Assembly (NCBI GenBank): GCA_021397835.1
Contig: JAJFZO010000028.1
Coordinates: 248,001-312,000, forward strand
Direction of reading: 5' to 3'
Origin: Moringa oleifera
Lineage: Eukaryota; Streptophyta; Magnoliopsida; Brassicales; Moringaceae
DNA length: 64,000 bases
Positions 42,926 through 53,416 of this stretch are shown here, in pieces; within the stretch, counting starts at the first letter, position 1; each line of letters opens with the position of its first letter. The notes beneath the pieces are model-generated. The model made no database searches. It saw only the letters and a list, made by a program, of their open reading frames with translations, and was not told the DNA's origin. A program made the position numbers and the translations under genes.

Positions 42926-44401
42926 GCAAAAAAGAATCGATCCCATAATCACATTTAAGCCATCAATCATCAAGTTTTCCAAGCATATCATAGACACTTT
43001 CTTCACTCAGGCATGACGTTTTGTAGTATCCAGATGAAGATTATCGCCGATTTAGATTCAATCATATAAGCCCTTAAAAGTCAAAAAAGAGGTGGCAAGT
43101 CATGAGTAACAAAAGAGGAAAACAAGGCTCCAATTAGAACATAAAAACTTGAATTTGGTATTCTATACAGTTCATGGCATAAATATGAATGAAACTCGAA
43201 TAAAAAGATATTAAAATACATTTCATTATGAAATTATTCATATCTGACCAGGCTCCTCAAGCAATGCTTGGAGGCTTTGAGTAGATAATCCCACTAACTA
43301 CATACTTTGAATGAAAAAATCCTACATATAAGTACAATGAATACAAATATCATGATAAACTTGTCATTTTATAAGATTGGATACTGCCACATCTTCCTAG
43401 TGAACACAAAATACAATCATAAAAAGTATCAATCCCTGAAGAATCTCTTTTGTTTTTCTTAGTATGCGAATTCAACATGTTATCTACATTTGGTCTATAT
43501 GTGTAATGAGGAGAAACATTTTATGACACTACCTAGTCGCCTCATCATTGGTAGTCATTTGTCAATCAAATGGATAAGAATAAACCAGGCTGAAAATCTC
43601 AAAACCAAGCATGCATAAATCCAACTCAATGCCTTCAACAATAAAAGGCATGAGACTTCTTTCCTCAAAATCTCTTTAGGATAGCTAGTATTCATTGTAA
43701 ACATGTTAGAACTCTTGTGTAAAATCAAACGCAATTGATGAGGAATTAACATTGATATAATCATGTGATTCCATCATATCCCCTCAGCATCACCAAAAGA
43801 CGAAATCTTTGGAGTAATCCACTGGATATCAAAACCTCATATATTCACCAAAAATGATGCATAACTCAATTTAATTTACAATGCCATAAATGATAAAACA
43901 TCATTTTCTTTTCTATTTGATCAGAAAACATCTAAAATTCAGAAGAGTGAAAGCAAGCATTACATCCATGGCATTATAAAGTCATTTAAAAATCAGAAAA
44001 GATTCACTGATATTTTATGCCATGCACAATTCAATCACCAGTTAGATAGGGTATCTCAATTCCTGGCAACAAATTATGTTCCTCAGGCTCCATTTTAGGT
44101 ATCATATTTTTATTTTTGGATGCCCAAAATCAAAGTGGATGTCATATTCGAAATCTATTTTTCTCCCATATTAAGCAGTTCTTTTTCTCTTTTAATCCTA
44201 TATACATAACATCCATGCATTCCCAGAACCCCAAAATTTTCCAACCGTATACAAGGGTAGCTCTAATTCCATATCGGTAAGCAACCTATCACATGGAAGA
44301 TAAATTTCCCAGTAATTAAAAACCTTACTATTTAATAAAAATGAATTCGATCATAAGCTATATAGAAAACCAAATATTTGAAAGGAAAATAATGAACTTA
44401 C
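42926..44401. other. Host block without recognised genes, unit 2
   Basis: Inverse copy of 22424-23920. An open frame (43555-43764, minus) shares its last 40 or so residues with 23049-23270. I see no domain or splice pattern supporting a gene. Confidence 0.5.
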
Positions 44402-44828
44402 ACAATTATCAGTGGTCAGAGTGAAATTGACAAAAGATTTGAAAATGGGACCAAGTCAAATGCTACAACAGCACCATCTTCCTTTCTTTTCGGCACTGCT
44501 TCAGATGCAATGGATGCAGGGCTATCAGAAGCAGAATGAGCCATCTTTCCAGATATCATTCCACTTCCCACGAGTATGGGAGCATCTACTAGGCCTTGAC
44601 AGTTGAATACAACAGTTACATAACCAACCAATGCAATTACGTTTCTGACATTTGATTAAATGGATTGATTGTGAAACAATGCATTCAAAATATTCTCTCG
44701 AACACAAAATTTCTGACATTCACGTTTTTGAAAGGCAACCTGTTACATAAGACCACACCTAGCATATCATATCAAACTCACCTTCGACAAGATGAATGCC
44801 AACATCTCCAGAAGCCTTTAAAAGAACG
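44402..44828 (-). pseudogene. Unrecognised host gene, two exons, unit 2
   Basis: Exon a (44828 down to 44782, 47 bp) reads VLLKASGDVGIHLVE and ends at a consensus donor (GAAG|GTGAG). Exon b (44594 down to 44402) continues in phase: GLVDAPILVGSGMISGKMAHSASDSP, then SIASEAVPKRKEDGAVVAFDLVPF. A one-base deletion then shifts the frame before the donor GT|AAGT. Together with unit 1 it indicates a real multi-exon gene; family unknown. Confidence 0.5.
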
Positions 44829-45441
44829 CTGCCAAACCAATCACTGATATTTGTAGTTACTGTTTCTATGAGAGTTTAGAAAGGTGTGGCTGTGCTTCTC
44901 TCTTAAAGAATTTAAAAAAGGAAAAGCGTGGGTTATGAGTTTAGAATTTGCTTCTCTCTTAAGGAATTTAAAGGAAGAAAAGCAAGAAAAGCGTGGGATA
45001 TGAGTTCAGAAAATTCTAGTTACTCCGCTTTCTTTAGGAAGAAAAATGGAGCATGAGCATGCAACGGTCAAAAAGAGTTATAATCAGATGTTAAAAGGAG
45101 TAGTACACTCTCATACGTTTCATCATTTGATTGGTTTATTTTGCCACGTAGTAAAATCATTTTTAGCAAAGAATTTAGTTTGTTTGGCTCATCGCTGGGT
45201 AATTAAAAAATAAACAGACAAAATTTTAGAAAGGAGCGGGACAGAAAGGATGGCAGCTCGCAGAGAGTGAAAGACTGGATGAGGGAGAGAGGACCAAACG
45301 AGTTCACATTTCAGCTTCGGAGTTCTCATTAAGACCTTTAGTAAATATTTTTGCTCATATTGTGAATTAGCTTGATGTATAAGCCAAAACTGTTTCTTGT
45401 GTTCGATTTTGATATTCCTGCAATATGGTTATGACTCTCAG
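44829..45441. other. Host block without recognised genes, unit 2
   Basis: Inverse copy of 21431-21995. The local repeat with CTCTCTTAA.GAATTTAAA is seen at 44900-44925 and 44950-44975. No coding sequence recognised. Confidence 0.5.
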
Positions 45442-45844
45442 AGGACACAGAGAAAACTCGCAGAATACTATAAGAGGCAGGAGAGCGTTCTCAAAGGCTT
45501 CAATGAAGTCGACTCATTCACGGAATTGGGAATTTTGCCTGGAAGTTTAACAGAGGTTTCTTTCTTCAACCCTTTGACATTTCCTTCAACTCATCTATCT
45601 ATTTTACAGCCTTATAAAATATACAGTATGTTGGTTTAATCCTATGGATGATATATCTTAGGCAACTAGTAGTCAATATCTGGAAAACAAAAGAAGAAAC
45701 GTCAATTTAGTCAACATATTTGGAAGGCACTGCAAAGATGATTCCTCCTCATATAAATCCTTTTGTTTTCAATGAGAGGATGAGATGAAGCAACTCGCAA
45801 AGAGGGAGAGGGTGGCAATATATGCATCCAATATAGCTGATTTG
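45442..45844 (+). pseudogene. Metal tolerance protein (Mn-CDF, MTP8-11 type) exon fragments, unit 2
   Basis: Exon A (45442-45555, acceptor CTCAG, donor GAG|GT) is fully open: RTQRKLAEYYKRQESVLKGF, then NEVDSFTELGILPGSLTE. Exon B (45779-45844) continues in phase: DEMKQLAKRERVAIYASNIADL. Plant Mn-CDF transporters have YYK.QE.LL.GFNE and then DEMKQLA.SERMA.Y.SN.AN before helix 1. Nothing further of the transporter (membrane helices, HD/DD metal sites) follows. It is an exon pair without gene, but its splice sites are intact, unlike unit 1. Confidence 0.82.
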
Positions 45845-46030
45845 GTGATTAATGGCATTTTGTTTCTTTTTCTGCTTGTGGAGTTTGACTTGGTCAGTTG
45901 GGTTTGTTCTTGGAATGGTGTTCAAATTTATTTGATTTTCACGAGCTAGAAGCATCTATTTAACATCTGTTATAATGGTAACCCACAAATTTACTGAAAT
46001 ATTTGGATTATAAGCGAATATTACCCAACA
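45845..46030 (+). other. Repeated segment next to the MTP exon, unit 2 copy 1
   Basis: It reads NGILFLFLLVEFDLVSW, then QIYLIF, the same as 20871-21032 (inverse) and 48190-48385. See 20871 for interpretation. Confidence 0.45.
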
Positions 46031-46480
46031 GAAGCCATAAGATGAGTACTAGAATGACAATATAAGAGAATGAAGTAGCTTCTGTTGCAGTAGAGGTTAC
46101 ATTAGGCAGTGTGAAGCGATAAATAGTCTGCTTAATAGGGAGATGTGGAAGAGAAGAAAAAGTGATGGAAAGGAAGGTGCAAGTGTAAATGCATCCTTTT
46201 CTGGAAAGGAATTACTTGGAATGGATGCAGTGAGAATGCTTAGTAGTCTTTCATATCTTTCAAGTCTCTTTCTCATAAAATATCTTTTTCTTTCTTTCAA
46301 CCCAACAAGCATTTGATTCATTTTCTTGCATTCTTTTTCTTATATCTTTCTTCTTTTTCGGCACTTTTGGTTCCCTCGTAACAGACTAAGCACGATAGCG
46401 ATGCTAATGAGACATGACCACTAGTGTCCTACCAAAAATATTGCTTCAGATAGACTAAAGTGGTTTAGGACATACAAAAT
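46031..46480. other. Unit 2-specific stretch, nothing recognised
   Basis: No counterpart in unit 1 and no coding sequence recognised. A pyrimidine-rich part (46240-46370) may be chance. It lies between MTP and a partial BAHD flank copy. Confidence 0.45.
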
Positions 46481-46960
46481 TATTGGGACAGAGGATAAAA
46501 CGAAGAGCTTTAAGAGTTCCATAATGTGTTGAATGATGCCAATTTGTACAGAAAAAGGAGAAGTAAATGATGGACAAAAAGGGCAGAGACATGAGAGCTC
46601 GGACGGAGATCAATAGAAAGAAAGGGAATTCCATTTTTGATGGTCCTCATCCATTTTGGATATTGGAATTTGCTGATTATATTTTGCTTTTTACAAATTT
46701 CATGCTTTTTCTTTCTGCATTGATACTTTTATTTTGTCCATTCTTACTCAATCCTTCCTTGCTGATAGCGATGCACATAATTTCTGTTTTTTTTTTTTTC
46801 AATATTTTGATTTCTTGTTGCTTTTGCAAATGATCGATGATGGGCAAGCTGTTGACGTAAAGGGTATATCTGAGAGGCCTTTGATAAAACATTTGAAAAA
46901 GCTGTTTTGTTCATTAAACCTCAAACAAAATGGAGATGGTGTGTTTTGCTGCCTTTAAAT
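46481..46960 (+). repeat. Extra copy of the BAHD 3' flank
   Basis: It matches 50120-50510 in the same orientation and 18720-19110 in inverse (ATGATGGACA..AGAGACATGAGAGC near 46567; GATCGATGATGGGCAAGC near 46830). No BAHD coding sequence precedes it, so only the flank was duplicated here. Confidence 0.7.
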
Positions 46961-46999
46961 GCTCATTCTACTTTGGATGTTATTGGGCCTCTGATTCAA

Positions 47000-47120
47000 G
47001 ATAGTAATAGAACCTAAGGAGCAGAAGCTTGATGCTGCTGTACTGAGAAAGGATGTGCTTTCAGTACAGAAATAAGTGACAGATGAGAGCAATGTGGAAT
47101 CAATCTCAAGGGATGATTGG
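47000..47120 (+). other. Exon-like segment present three times, unit 2 copy 1
   Basis: It reads EEQKLDAAVLRKDVLSVQK, then a stop, then VTDESNVESISRDDW. Preceding DVIGPLIQDSNRT may belong to the same reading. No family recognised. Confidence 0.35.
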
Positions 47121-47613
47121 ACCAGGTTTCGATAGACTCGGTCGAGTAAATGTGTGTTGCTGGAGTGTCACCATTTTGTACCCAGCATACAGTTTTCTGT
47201 AAGTCCTAAAGTTGAGCTTTGAATAAACTATTAACATTGATCAAAATGTTATGGAGTTGAAAATTAAGAGTTAATTGTACATGGTTTTGGCTCCAAACTG
47301 GAGAATCATGCATGATACTATATCTTGACTCCATCTCTTGATATATTTTCCTTTCTTTTTGAAGAACTGATGATGGTATGGCATTACCCTGTCTTGCATT
47401 CTGTTTTACAATAATTGGCCTTCAGCTACTTGCTGCTGCAGCCAAACTAATTGAGGCCTAAACTGAGCTCAGTTATTTTTTAAAAAATATTTCTAAGAAC
47501 ATTTGCTTTGTTTTGTCATTTTAAAATGTTTTCTCCGTTTAATTTTATTTTCCATCAAAAGTAAGCAATGATAATATGAACCTAATGTGCTATTTTGCAT
47601 TAAATTGTTCTAG
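47121..47613. other. Unit 2-specific stretch, nothing recognised
   Basis: AT-rich, without coding signal. It could be intron sequence upstream of the exon at 47614. Confidence 0.4.
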
Positions 47614-47716
47614 AGAGGTTGAGTTGGAGGAAGATACTATACTATTTATTGGACCTCCATCACCTGCTATGGTTGCTGAGGCTGAATTTGCAAATGAAGC
47701 AGAGCGTTTCAGAGAG
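47614..47716 (+). pseudogene. Single exon resembling a plant J-domain protein
   Basis: The exon is bounded by acceptor TTGTTCTAG and donor GAGAG|GTTTC and is fully open: EVELEEDTILFIGPPSPAMV, then AEAEFANEAERFRE. From memory, GPPPPA.VAE...ANEAERFEEV is the stretch just before the J domain in some plant DnaJ-like proteins. The J domain itself is not in the window. The short length keeps confidence low. Confidence 0.4.
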
Positions 47717-48189
47717 GTTTCTATTTTATCCATTTTGCTTTTGATTCAGATTTAACTGTTTCTTTTTATCATGTTTCAAAGTGAAAGCATACATTATTAA
47801 GTAATTTTACTATTATTATAGTTAGTTGTATTTTGGACTACCATAATCTAAAATTTTGTCACAGATCTTCAATGTTGCAGCAGTGATTACAAATTTCATA
47901 AAATCATTTTTAACAGAATTCAGTTTCTTTACTTGATTGCTGTATTAGAGTTAGTTAAGTTAGTTAAGCTTACATGTCATTTTATCATTGGATCAGATTG
48001 TATGCAAATAGTGTATTCAACTTTCCAGCTTTATAGTTTACTTGCTCTCTGTTTGTCTCTATTTTCAGTGTCAATCTTCTTTCTGGGGACTTTACGGTTG
48101 GTTAACACTGTATTAAACAGCTTTAAAGTGTTAAATTTTCCATTTGAGCCTGAGATTAGGTCTCATATAAAGCTGTTTTTTATTAATTA
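47717..48189. other. Unit 2-specific stretch, nothing recognised
   Basis: AT-rich. One open frame (47933-48190) is hydrophobic by composition but has no counterpart or family and may be chance. Confidence 0.4.
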
Positions 48190-48540
48190 ATTTTGGGGAT
48201 TAATTGCATTTTGTTTCTTCTGTTCATGGAGTTTGACTTGGTCAGTTGGGTTGATACTGCTATATTTGTTCTTGGAATGGGTGTTCAAATTTATTTGATT
48301 TTCATGAGCTAGAAGCATCTATTTAACATCCATTATAATGGTAATTCCACAAATTTATTGGAATATTTGGACTATAAGTGAATATTACCACTATAGAAGC
48401 AGAAACTTGATGCTGCTGTAGTGAGAAAGGATGTGCATTCAGTATAGACAGATGCAAATCCCAAACAAGTTACAGATGAGAGCAATATGGAATTAATTTG
48501 AATGGATGATTCTTCAGATTCTACTGCTACTCTTGCTCCA
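48190..48540 (+). other. Second copies of the two repeated segments, unit 2
   Basis: 48190-48385 repeats 45845-46030, and 48395-48540 repeats the KLDAAV.RKDV segment of 47000-47120 with two extra stops. Their order relative to BAHD exon 1 is the same as in unit 1, so this is the original copy and 45845-47120 the additional one. Confidence 0.6.
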
Positions 48541-48713
48541 TAGTTTAACTTTCCAGTTTTCACTGGTATGTTTGGTTGGAACCTGTTTCTCACTTATAGT
48601 TTACCTGTTCAATGCAAATTCAATTCTCTTCTCTATACTGCTTATTTTCTGGAGATGTTACTTTCTTTGAGTTGTGATCAGGCTTTTGGTTTCTGAAGGT
48701 TTGTTGTCTTCTC

Positions 48714-50105
48714 ATGGTGGACATTGGTGGTGAAACCTTTGAGTTCACTGTAGAGCAGGGAGAACCAACTCTGGTTCCTCCTGCTCAGGAGACAGAGAAG
48801 GGTGTGTACTTCCTGTCTAACCTTGACAAGATCATTGCAGTCATAGTTCGTACTTTCCACTACTTCAAGTCGGAGTCAAGAGGAATTGAGGATGCTGCTA
48901 ATGGCATCAAGGCTGCCCTGGCCAAGGTTCTTGTTCATTACTACCCAAGTGCTGGAAGGCTAACAATTAGCTCATAAGGGAAGCTGATAGTGGACTGCAC
49001 TGGGAAGGGAGCTATTTTTGTTGAGGCTGAAGCCAATTGTGCCATAGAAAAGATAAGGGACATGACAAAGCCTGATCCTATTATTCTTGGAAAGCTGATT
49101 TATGACATCCCTGGTGCACAGAACATACTTCAGATAGCTCCTATGGTGGCTCAGGTTTAATGCTTCTCCTAACTATTTTTCACTTCTTCTCTGTTATAAT
49201 CTTGCAATTCACTTTGCACCTTGAGGCAGTTCTTTAGTATGTTAAGTCTTGAAGTAAATAATTTCTAGCTGATTAGTGATTCATATTAGTTGTTAATCTG
49301 TCATAATCATTTATCTGGTCTCACATAGTGAGTCAAAGTATCTGGACAAAGTGAAAAATTGTAGTCTTGGAAGAAAGATTAACGGTTAGCTTTGTAAGGC
49401 ATTTGATTTCTCATACATGTCTTCTACTCAAAAGTCCAAAAGGATTTTTCAGTTGTAGCCTACATTGAATTTTAGCTTTGTGATTGAAATTGCCCATAGC
49501 ATGCTTCCCTAGTTTGAAAGACCTTTCTGTTTTCAGCACAATTTATGTAGATTAACAAAAAGTTAGACAGAAAAAATGAAAGGAACTGCCAGTTCTATTG
49601 CTCAAAATTGTCTTTGAGGATGGCTTCTGGTTCTCATATATATATATCTTCTTTCTAGGTGACTAAATTCAAGTGTTGAGGATTTGTTCTCGGGCCCTGT
49701 ATGAACCACAATTTATTTGATGGAATAGCTGCTATGGAGTTTCTGAACTCCTGAGCTGAGACAGCCAGAGGCCTGTCTCTCAGTGTCCCTCCCTTCCTAG
49801 ATACCAGCCCACTCAAAGCCAGAAACCAACCTAAGATAGAGTTTCTGCACCATGAATTTGCTAAGACTGAAGATGTATCAAATACCAGCAAGCTTTTTGA
49901 GAAGAAATACTTTATAGGTCCTGTTTTGACCCAGAGAAGCTTGAACTACTCAAGAGAAGTGCCCTGGAGGATGGAGTTCTAGCTAAATGCAGTACATTTC
50001 AAGCCCTCTCAGGCTTTCTCTGGAGAGCTCGATGCCAGCCACTGAGAATGAGGCCTGATCAATAGATAAAGCTTCTCTTTGTTGCTGATGGACGGACAAA
50101 GAGGA
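48714..50105 (+). pseudogene. BAHD acyltransferase pseudogene (omega-hydroxypalmitate O-feruloyl transferase-like), unit 2
   Basis: Exon 1 (48714-49154) reads MVDIGGETFEFTVEQGEP, then TLVPPAQETEKGVYFLSNLD, then KVLVHYYPSAGRLTISS, one TAA stop in place of Glu, then [21 protein letters not shown] and LGKLIYDIPGAQNILQIAP. Intron 49155-49658 has GT-AG ends. Exon 2 from 49659 reads VTKFKC, stop, [21 protein letters not shown] (HxxxD kept), then [21 protein letters not shown]. It shifts frame near 49910 and ends at DQ-TAG as in all copies. The C-terminal half with DFGWG is absent. Exon 1 is the best preserved of the window. Confidence 0.88.
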
Positions 50106-50540
50106 TGCATACAGTGTTGGGCAATGCAAAAAGCTTTAAGAGTTCCATAATGTGTTGAATGATGACAATCTGGGCAGAAAAAAGGAAAGGAAATGATGAC
50201 AGAAAGTACAGAGACATGAGAGCTTGGATGGAGATCTATAGAAAGAAAATGAATTCCATTTTTGATCATTCTTATCCAGTTTGGATATTGGAATTTGCTG
50301 ATTACATTTTGCCTTTTACAAATTTTATTTATTTATTTATTTTGCATTGATGCTCATTTTTTGTCCATTCTTACTGAATTCTTGCTGGTAGTAATATAAA
50401 TAATTTCTCTTTATTTTTAATATTTTGATTTTCTCATAGCTTTTGCAAATGATCAATGATGGACAAGCTGTTGATGTAAAGGGTATATCTGAGAGGTTTT
50501 TGATAAAATATTTGTTTTATGTTTTTCTTAAATCATAAGT
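50106..50540 (+). other. BAHD 3' flank, unit 2
   Basis: Inverse copy of 18700-19120. No gene recognised. The (CA)n(TA)n tract of unit 1 corresponds here to a short TTTATTTATTTAT run near 50327. Confidence 0.6.
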
Positions 50541-51114
50541 TAAAACATTTCTGGTAAGTAAATAATTTTGTGATCATGAAAATCAAATAATTCATCAGAA
50601 TTTCAGAATCCATTTTCAAGCTATTGATCATCAGCAACTTTGGGTAAAAACATTTCAGGCAAAACATGATGACATAGCAATATGATTGTAAGTCTCACAA
50701 GTATATAAACCACAGTTTGGTACTAAACTCTGTTGAAATCAATCTCAAACAACCTTCAAAAGTAAACTCATGATGAGATGGCAATATGATAGAATTATAA
50801 CTGTGATTTAAAAACCTTGTTTCATCAAATCAAATGGGAAATATGATTACAGACAAAGCCACAAAATTTTGAAATTGTTCAAGTATAAATTCAGTATTTA
50901 AAAAAAAAAAGAATTAATCTTTTGGTGTTTCATTGGGACACTACAATCACGACTATACAAAGCTGCAACATTTTCATAATAATCACAGAGTAACTGAACC
51001 ACTAGATGTCAACTCTAATTAGAAAATACAATACAGGTCTAAACTACTACTCCATGCAAACTGCTACTGCTGCTCCTACTGCTACTCCATTTAAACTGTT
51101 AGTGCTACTGTAAA
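50541..51114. other. Spacer between BAHD flank and LTR
   Basis: It matches 63477-64000 in inverse, including an imperfect CTACTG/CTGCTC run at 51040-51112. No coding sequence. At 51115 it joins a truncated LTR at the same base as at 63476. Confidence 0.7.
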
Positions 51115-51455
51115 GTTAAAAAAAAAAAGGAAAAAAGTGTTAATTTGCTTCAATGCAGCTCGCCTAACTGGACTTAGTAAAATGCAAAACTAATCAAGAG
51201 GTTTCAGGTGGATTAATGAAGCTGCCAGCTAGACTTTAGTTAGGCCACATCAAGTAAAAATATCTTGCAAACCAGATAAAAGATAACTATGCAGAACTGA
51301 GTAGTAATATCTCTTTTTGATTAAATTGAGATGAATAGAGAATGTTATTCCAGTTAGAGCAAGTTAATCTATAAAAAAATTGAGAGGTATCATTTCTTAT
51401 TTGGGTAGAAACTTGTTCGCCAGTTACTTGGTGCATTCTTATTCTTTTTCCTTAA
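51115..51455 (+). repeat. Copia LTR, U3-side part moved by inversion
   Basis: In plus orientation it gives GCTTCAATGCAG, CTTTAGTTAGGCCACATC, and finally TTGGTGCATTCTTATTC, and breaks off at CTTTTTC. It is the missing part of 41523-41663. Before the inversion it was a minus-strand LTR truncated at its U3 end by the spacer, as at 63476. Confidence 0.82.
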
Positions 51456-52191
51456 AAAATATACTCATCATTTCTTTGGAACATGTTCGTATTTGTTTGC
51501 TTACGGTTATGCTTTTTTGTTAACCAATTACTTTCTCGATTTTTTTATTTTTGGTACAAAACTCAATCTGAAAGTTCTATTCCCATTAAAATTTTGCTAT
51601 CACTTAATAATTATATCTTTCACTTTGATGTCATTTGGGTTTTAGAAGTAACCTCCAAATAAAATCTGCGATCCAAGACAAACCTTGTAAATTAGAGCGA
51701 GTCAAAGAGCCTTGGATATTATCAGAGATCTGCAACCATAAATTAACACATTACTTTATGATTGTGTTAATTTATCAGATATCTGCAACCATAATTGGAG
51801 CTGAGTACGACAAGAAGGAGAGATTAGAGCTTATGTTAGGTAGAAAGACAAGCAGAGCCTAAAAAATGAGATAACAGGCTATGAGTAGTTTCCTATGTTC
51901 TATAATTCTAATGATACTTAACACAATAATTTCTCTTAAAGCGATGATGGCTAATTAGATTATCATAATACAAGAGTTGACAGCTAGAGAATAATGCCCT
52001 TCACACCTTTGGATTGACAATAAAATTCAAAGTTTACATTTTTGTAACAATTAATAGGACAATATTTTAATGTATGCGCAACAAAACTGTTGCTAATTAT
52101 TTTGGAAAAAATGAAACATTGTCTATCATAAAGTTTTGGACTTTAGGATTGTTGATTCTGTTCTACTTTGAGAGGCACTTTCTGTATACAT
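51456..52191. other. Host block without recognised genes, unit 2
   Basis: Direct copy of 25016-25620. It contains the same short coding-like YDKKERLELMLGRKTS. A tandem repeat of ATCAGA.ATCTGCAACCATAA lies at about 51720-51795. No gene recognised. Confidence 0.5.
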
Positions 52192-52335
52192 GGATAAAGA
52201 TCATGGGATCAGAGAAATCCTGAGAAGCAAAACTTATCTGGATTTCGCAAAACATGGTGAACTTCTTGCAGAGCAGCAAATCAGAGAATTTAAGTATTGC
52301 CGAACCATCTTCCCAACTGAGAGGGATCTATTATG
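52192..52335 (+). CDS. Short unrecognised open frame specific to unit 2
   Basis: A 47-codon frame reads MDKDHGIREILRSKTYLDFA, then KHGELLAEQQIREF, then CRTIFPTERDLL. Most of it lies in about 250 bp absent from unit 1. The composition is protein-like, but I recognise no family and see no splice pattern. It may be an exon of a host gene. Confidence 0.25.
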
Positions 52336-52610
52336 AAGCATGGTCAGGTCAAGTGGTTGTGTACAGCAATCACACAGATAAACATAGAGAAACTCACCGT
52401 GCATTTCAAACTCTGATGTCTTTGTTGCCTACATTAGTAATGGTCAGACTACTACACTTCAGCTGCAAAATTCTATTGATGGCATCCTTTTCGGACTAAC
52501 TTTTACTCATATCATTTGTACATACTCAAACTTTGAAACCCGCATTTAGACAAACTGCTGGATGTGCAACCAATGCATCAAAAGGGATTCACCATCGGGT
52601 AGGTAGATTT
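52336..52610. other. Host block without recognised genes, unit 2
   Basis: Direct copy of 25650-25945. Nothing recognised beyond conservation between units. Confidence 0.5.
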
Positions 52611-53416
52611 TCATCTATTCTTGCTTATCCTCTTTGACACTTCTGCAAGTCCATACACATGATCATTTCTTTCCAGCTTATTAACCATATCCACACTGCT
52701 GGTCAAGGAGATACCCTCTTCATCAAAGTCCTCTCCCATCTCTTCAGAATATGCAAGTCTGCAAGTCCAAACCACATATGTACAAAGCCTTTCAATGGAA
52801 TTTCACATGCACTAACACATACTATAACTTGCATCAAGGTATTCATCACGAGTTGATAATATACAAATGACAAACCCACTAGTATGGTGGGAAGGCAGGG
52901 GGGACGGGAAGAAATACCAGCAGAAAAGTAAGCAAAAAAGTATATGGCAAAAACAAGCAAAGCTAACCAAAAGCAGTAGCAGCAAGTGGTGGACACCAAA
53001 CCAAAATTAAGATGCCATGTCAAAGAAAGTACCTAGTTGGGTTACGAGAAGGAGTCCGGAGAACATAAATCACTACCAACAGAGAGTAAACAAGCATATT
53101 CTAGAAAGCTGGAATGATCCGAGCAATTCGTTACAGCTCACTTAGTGGGTTAGTCGCATTAAAGTATAGCTGAACAAATTAAACAAAGGAAAGCTTTGGT
53201 CATTGGCACACCTTAAATTAATACATAAATGGAAAGTACTCTATCAACTTCCTCAATATCCATCATTGACAGCTTCTTTGCAACCACAGTTTATCCTGTT
53301 AGAACCAGCAATTTTCTTACCTCAAAACCAATCCAAGCAATAGAAAGCAGCACAGATGCTGCAAGGGCATTGGTAAACTTTCTGTGGATCTCTAGCTTAG
53401 CCATATTTCTTTTAAT
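52611..53416 (-). pseudogene. Lung seven-transmembrane receptor (GPR107/GOST-like) 3' exons, unit 2
   Basis: Exons: 53416 down to 53321 (IKRNMAKLEIHRKFTNALAA, then SVLLSIAWIGFE), 53169 down to 53033 (LYFNATNPLSEL, stop, IARIIPAF, stop, NMLVYSLLVVIYVL) and 52758 down to 52611 (LAYSEEMGEDFDEEGISLTS, then KLERNDHVYGLAE). Splice sites and exon lengths (96, 137, 148 bp) equal those of unit 1. The first stop is at the same codon as in unit 1 (TAA here, TAG there); the second differs (after PAF here, after NMLA there). Upstream exons are missing. Confidence 0.8.

Larger units (their letters stand above)
41664..51455 (-). other. Inverted segment of about 9.8 kb within unit 2
   Basis: The left boundary (41655-41664) joins LTR to host sequence homologous to about 25005. 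The right boundary (51450-51459) joins the other LTR part to host sequence homologous to about 25016. Both junctions lie at A/T-rich TTTTTC/GAAAAA microhomology. All gene shards inside are in the opposite orientation to unit 1. Confidence 0.82.

Noticed and set aside
47933..48190. Hydrophobic open frame of 85 residues
   Set aside because: AT-rich sequence yields Leu/Phe/Ser-rich frames by chance; its end overlaps a repeated segment, and no second copy is open.
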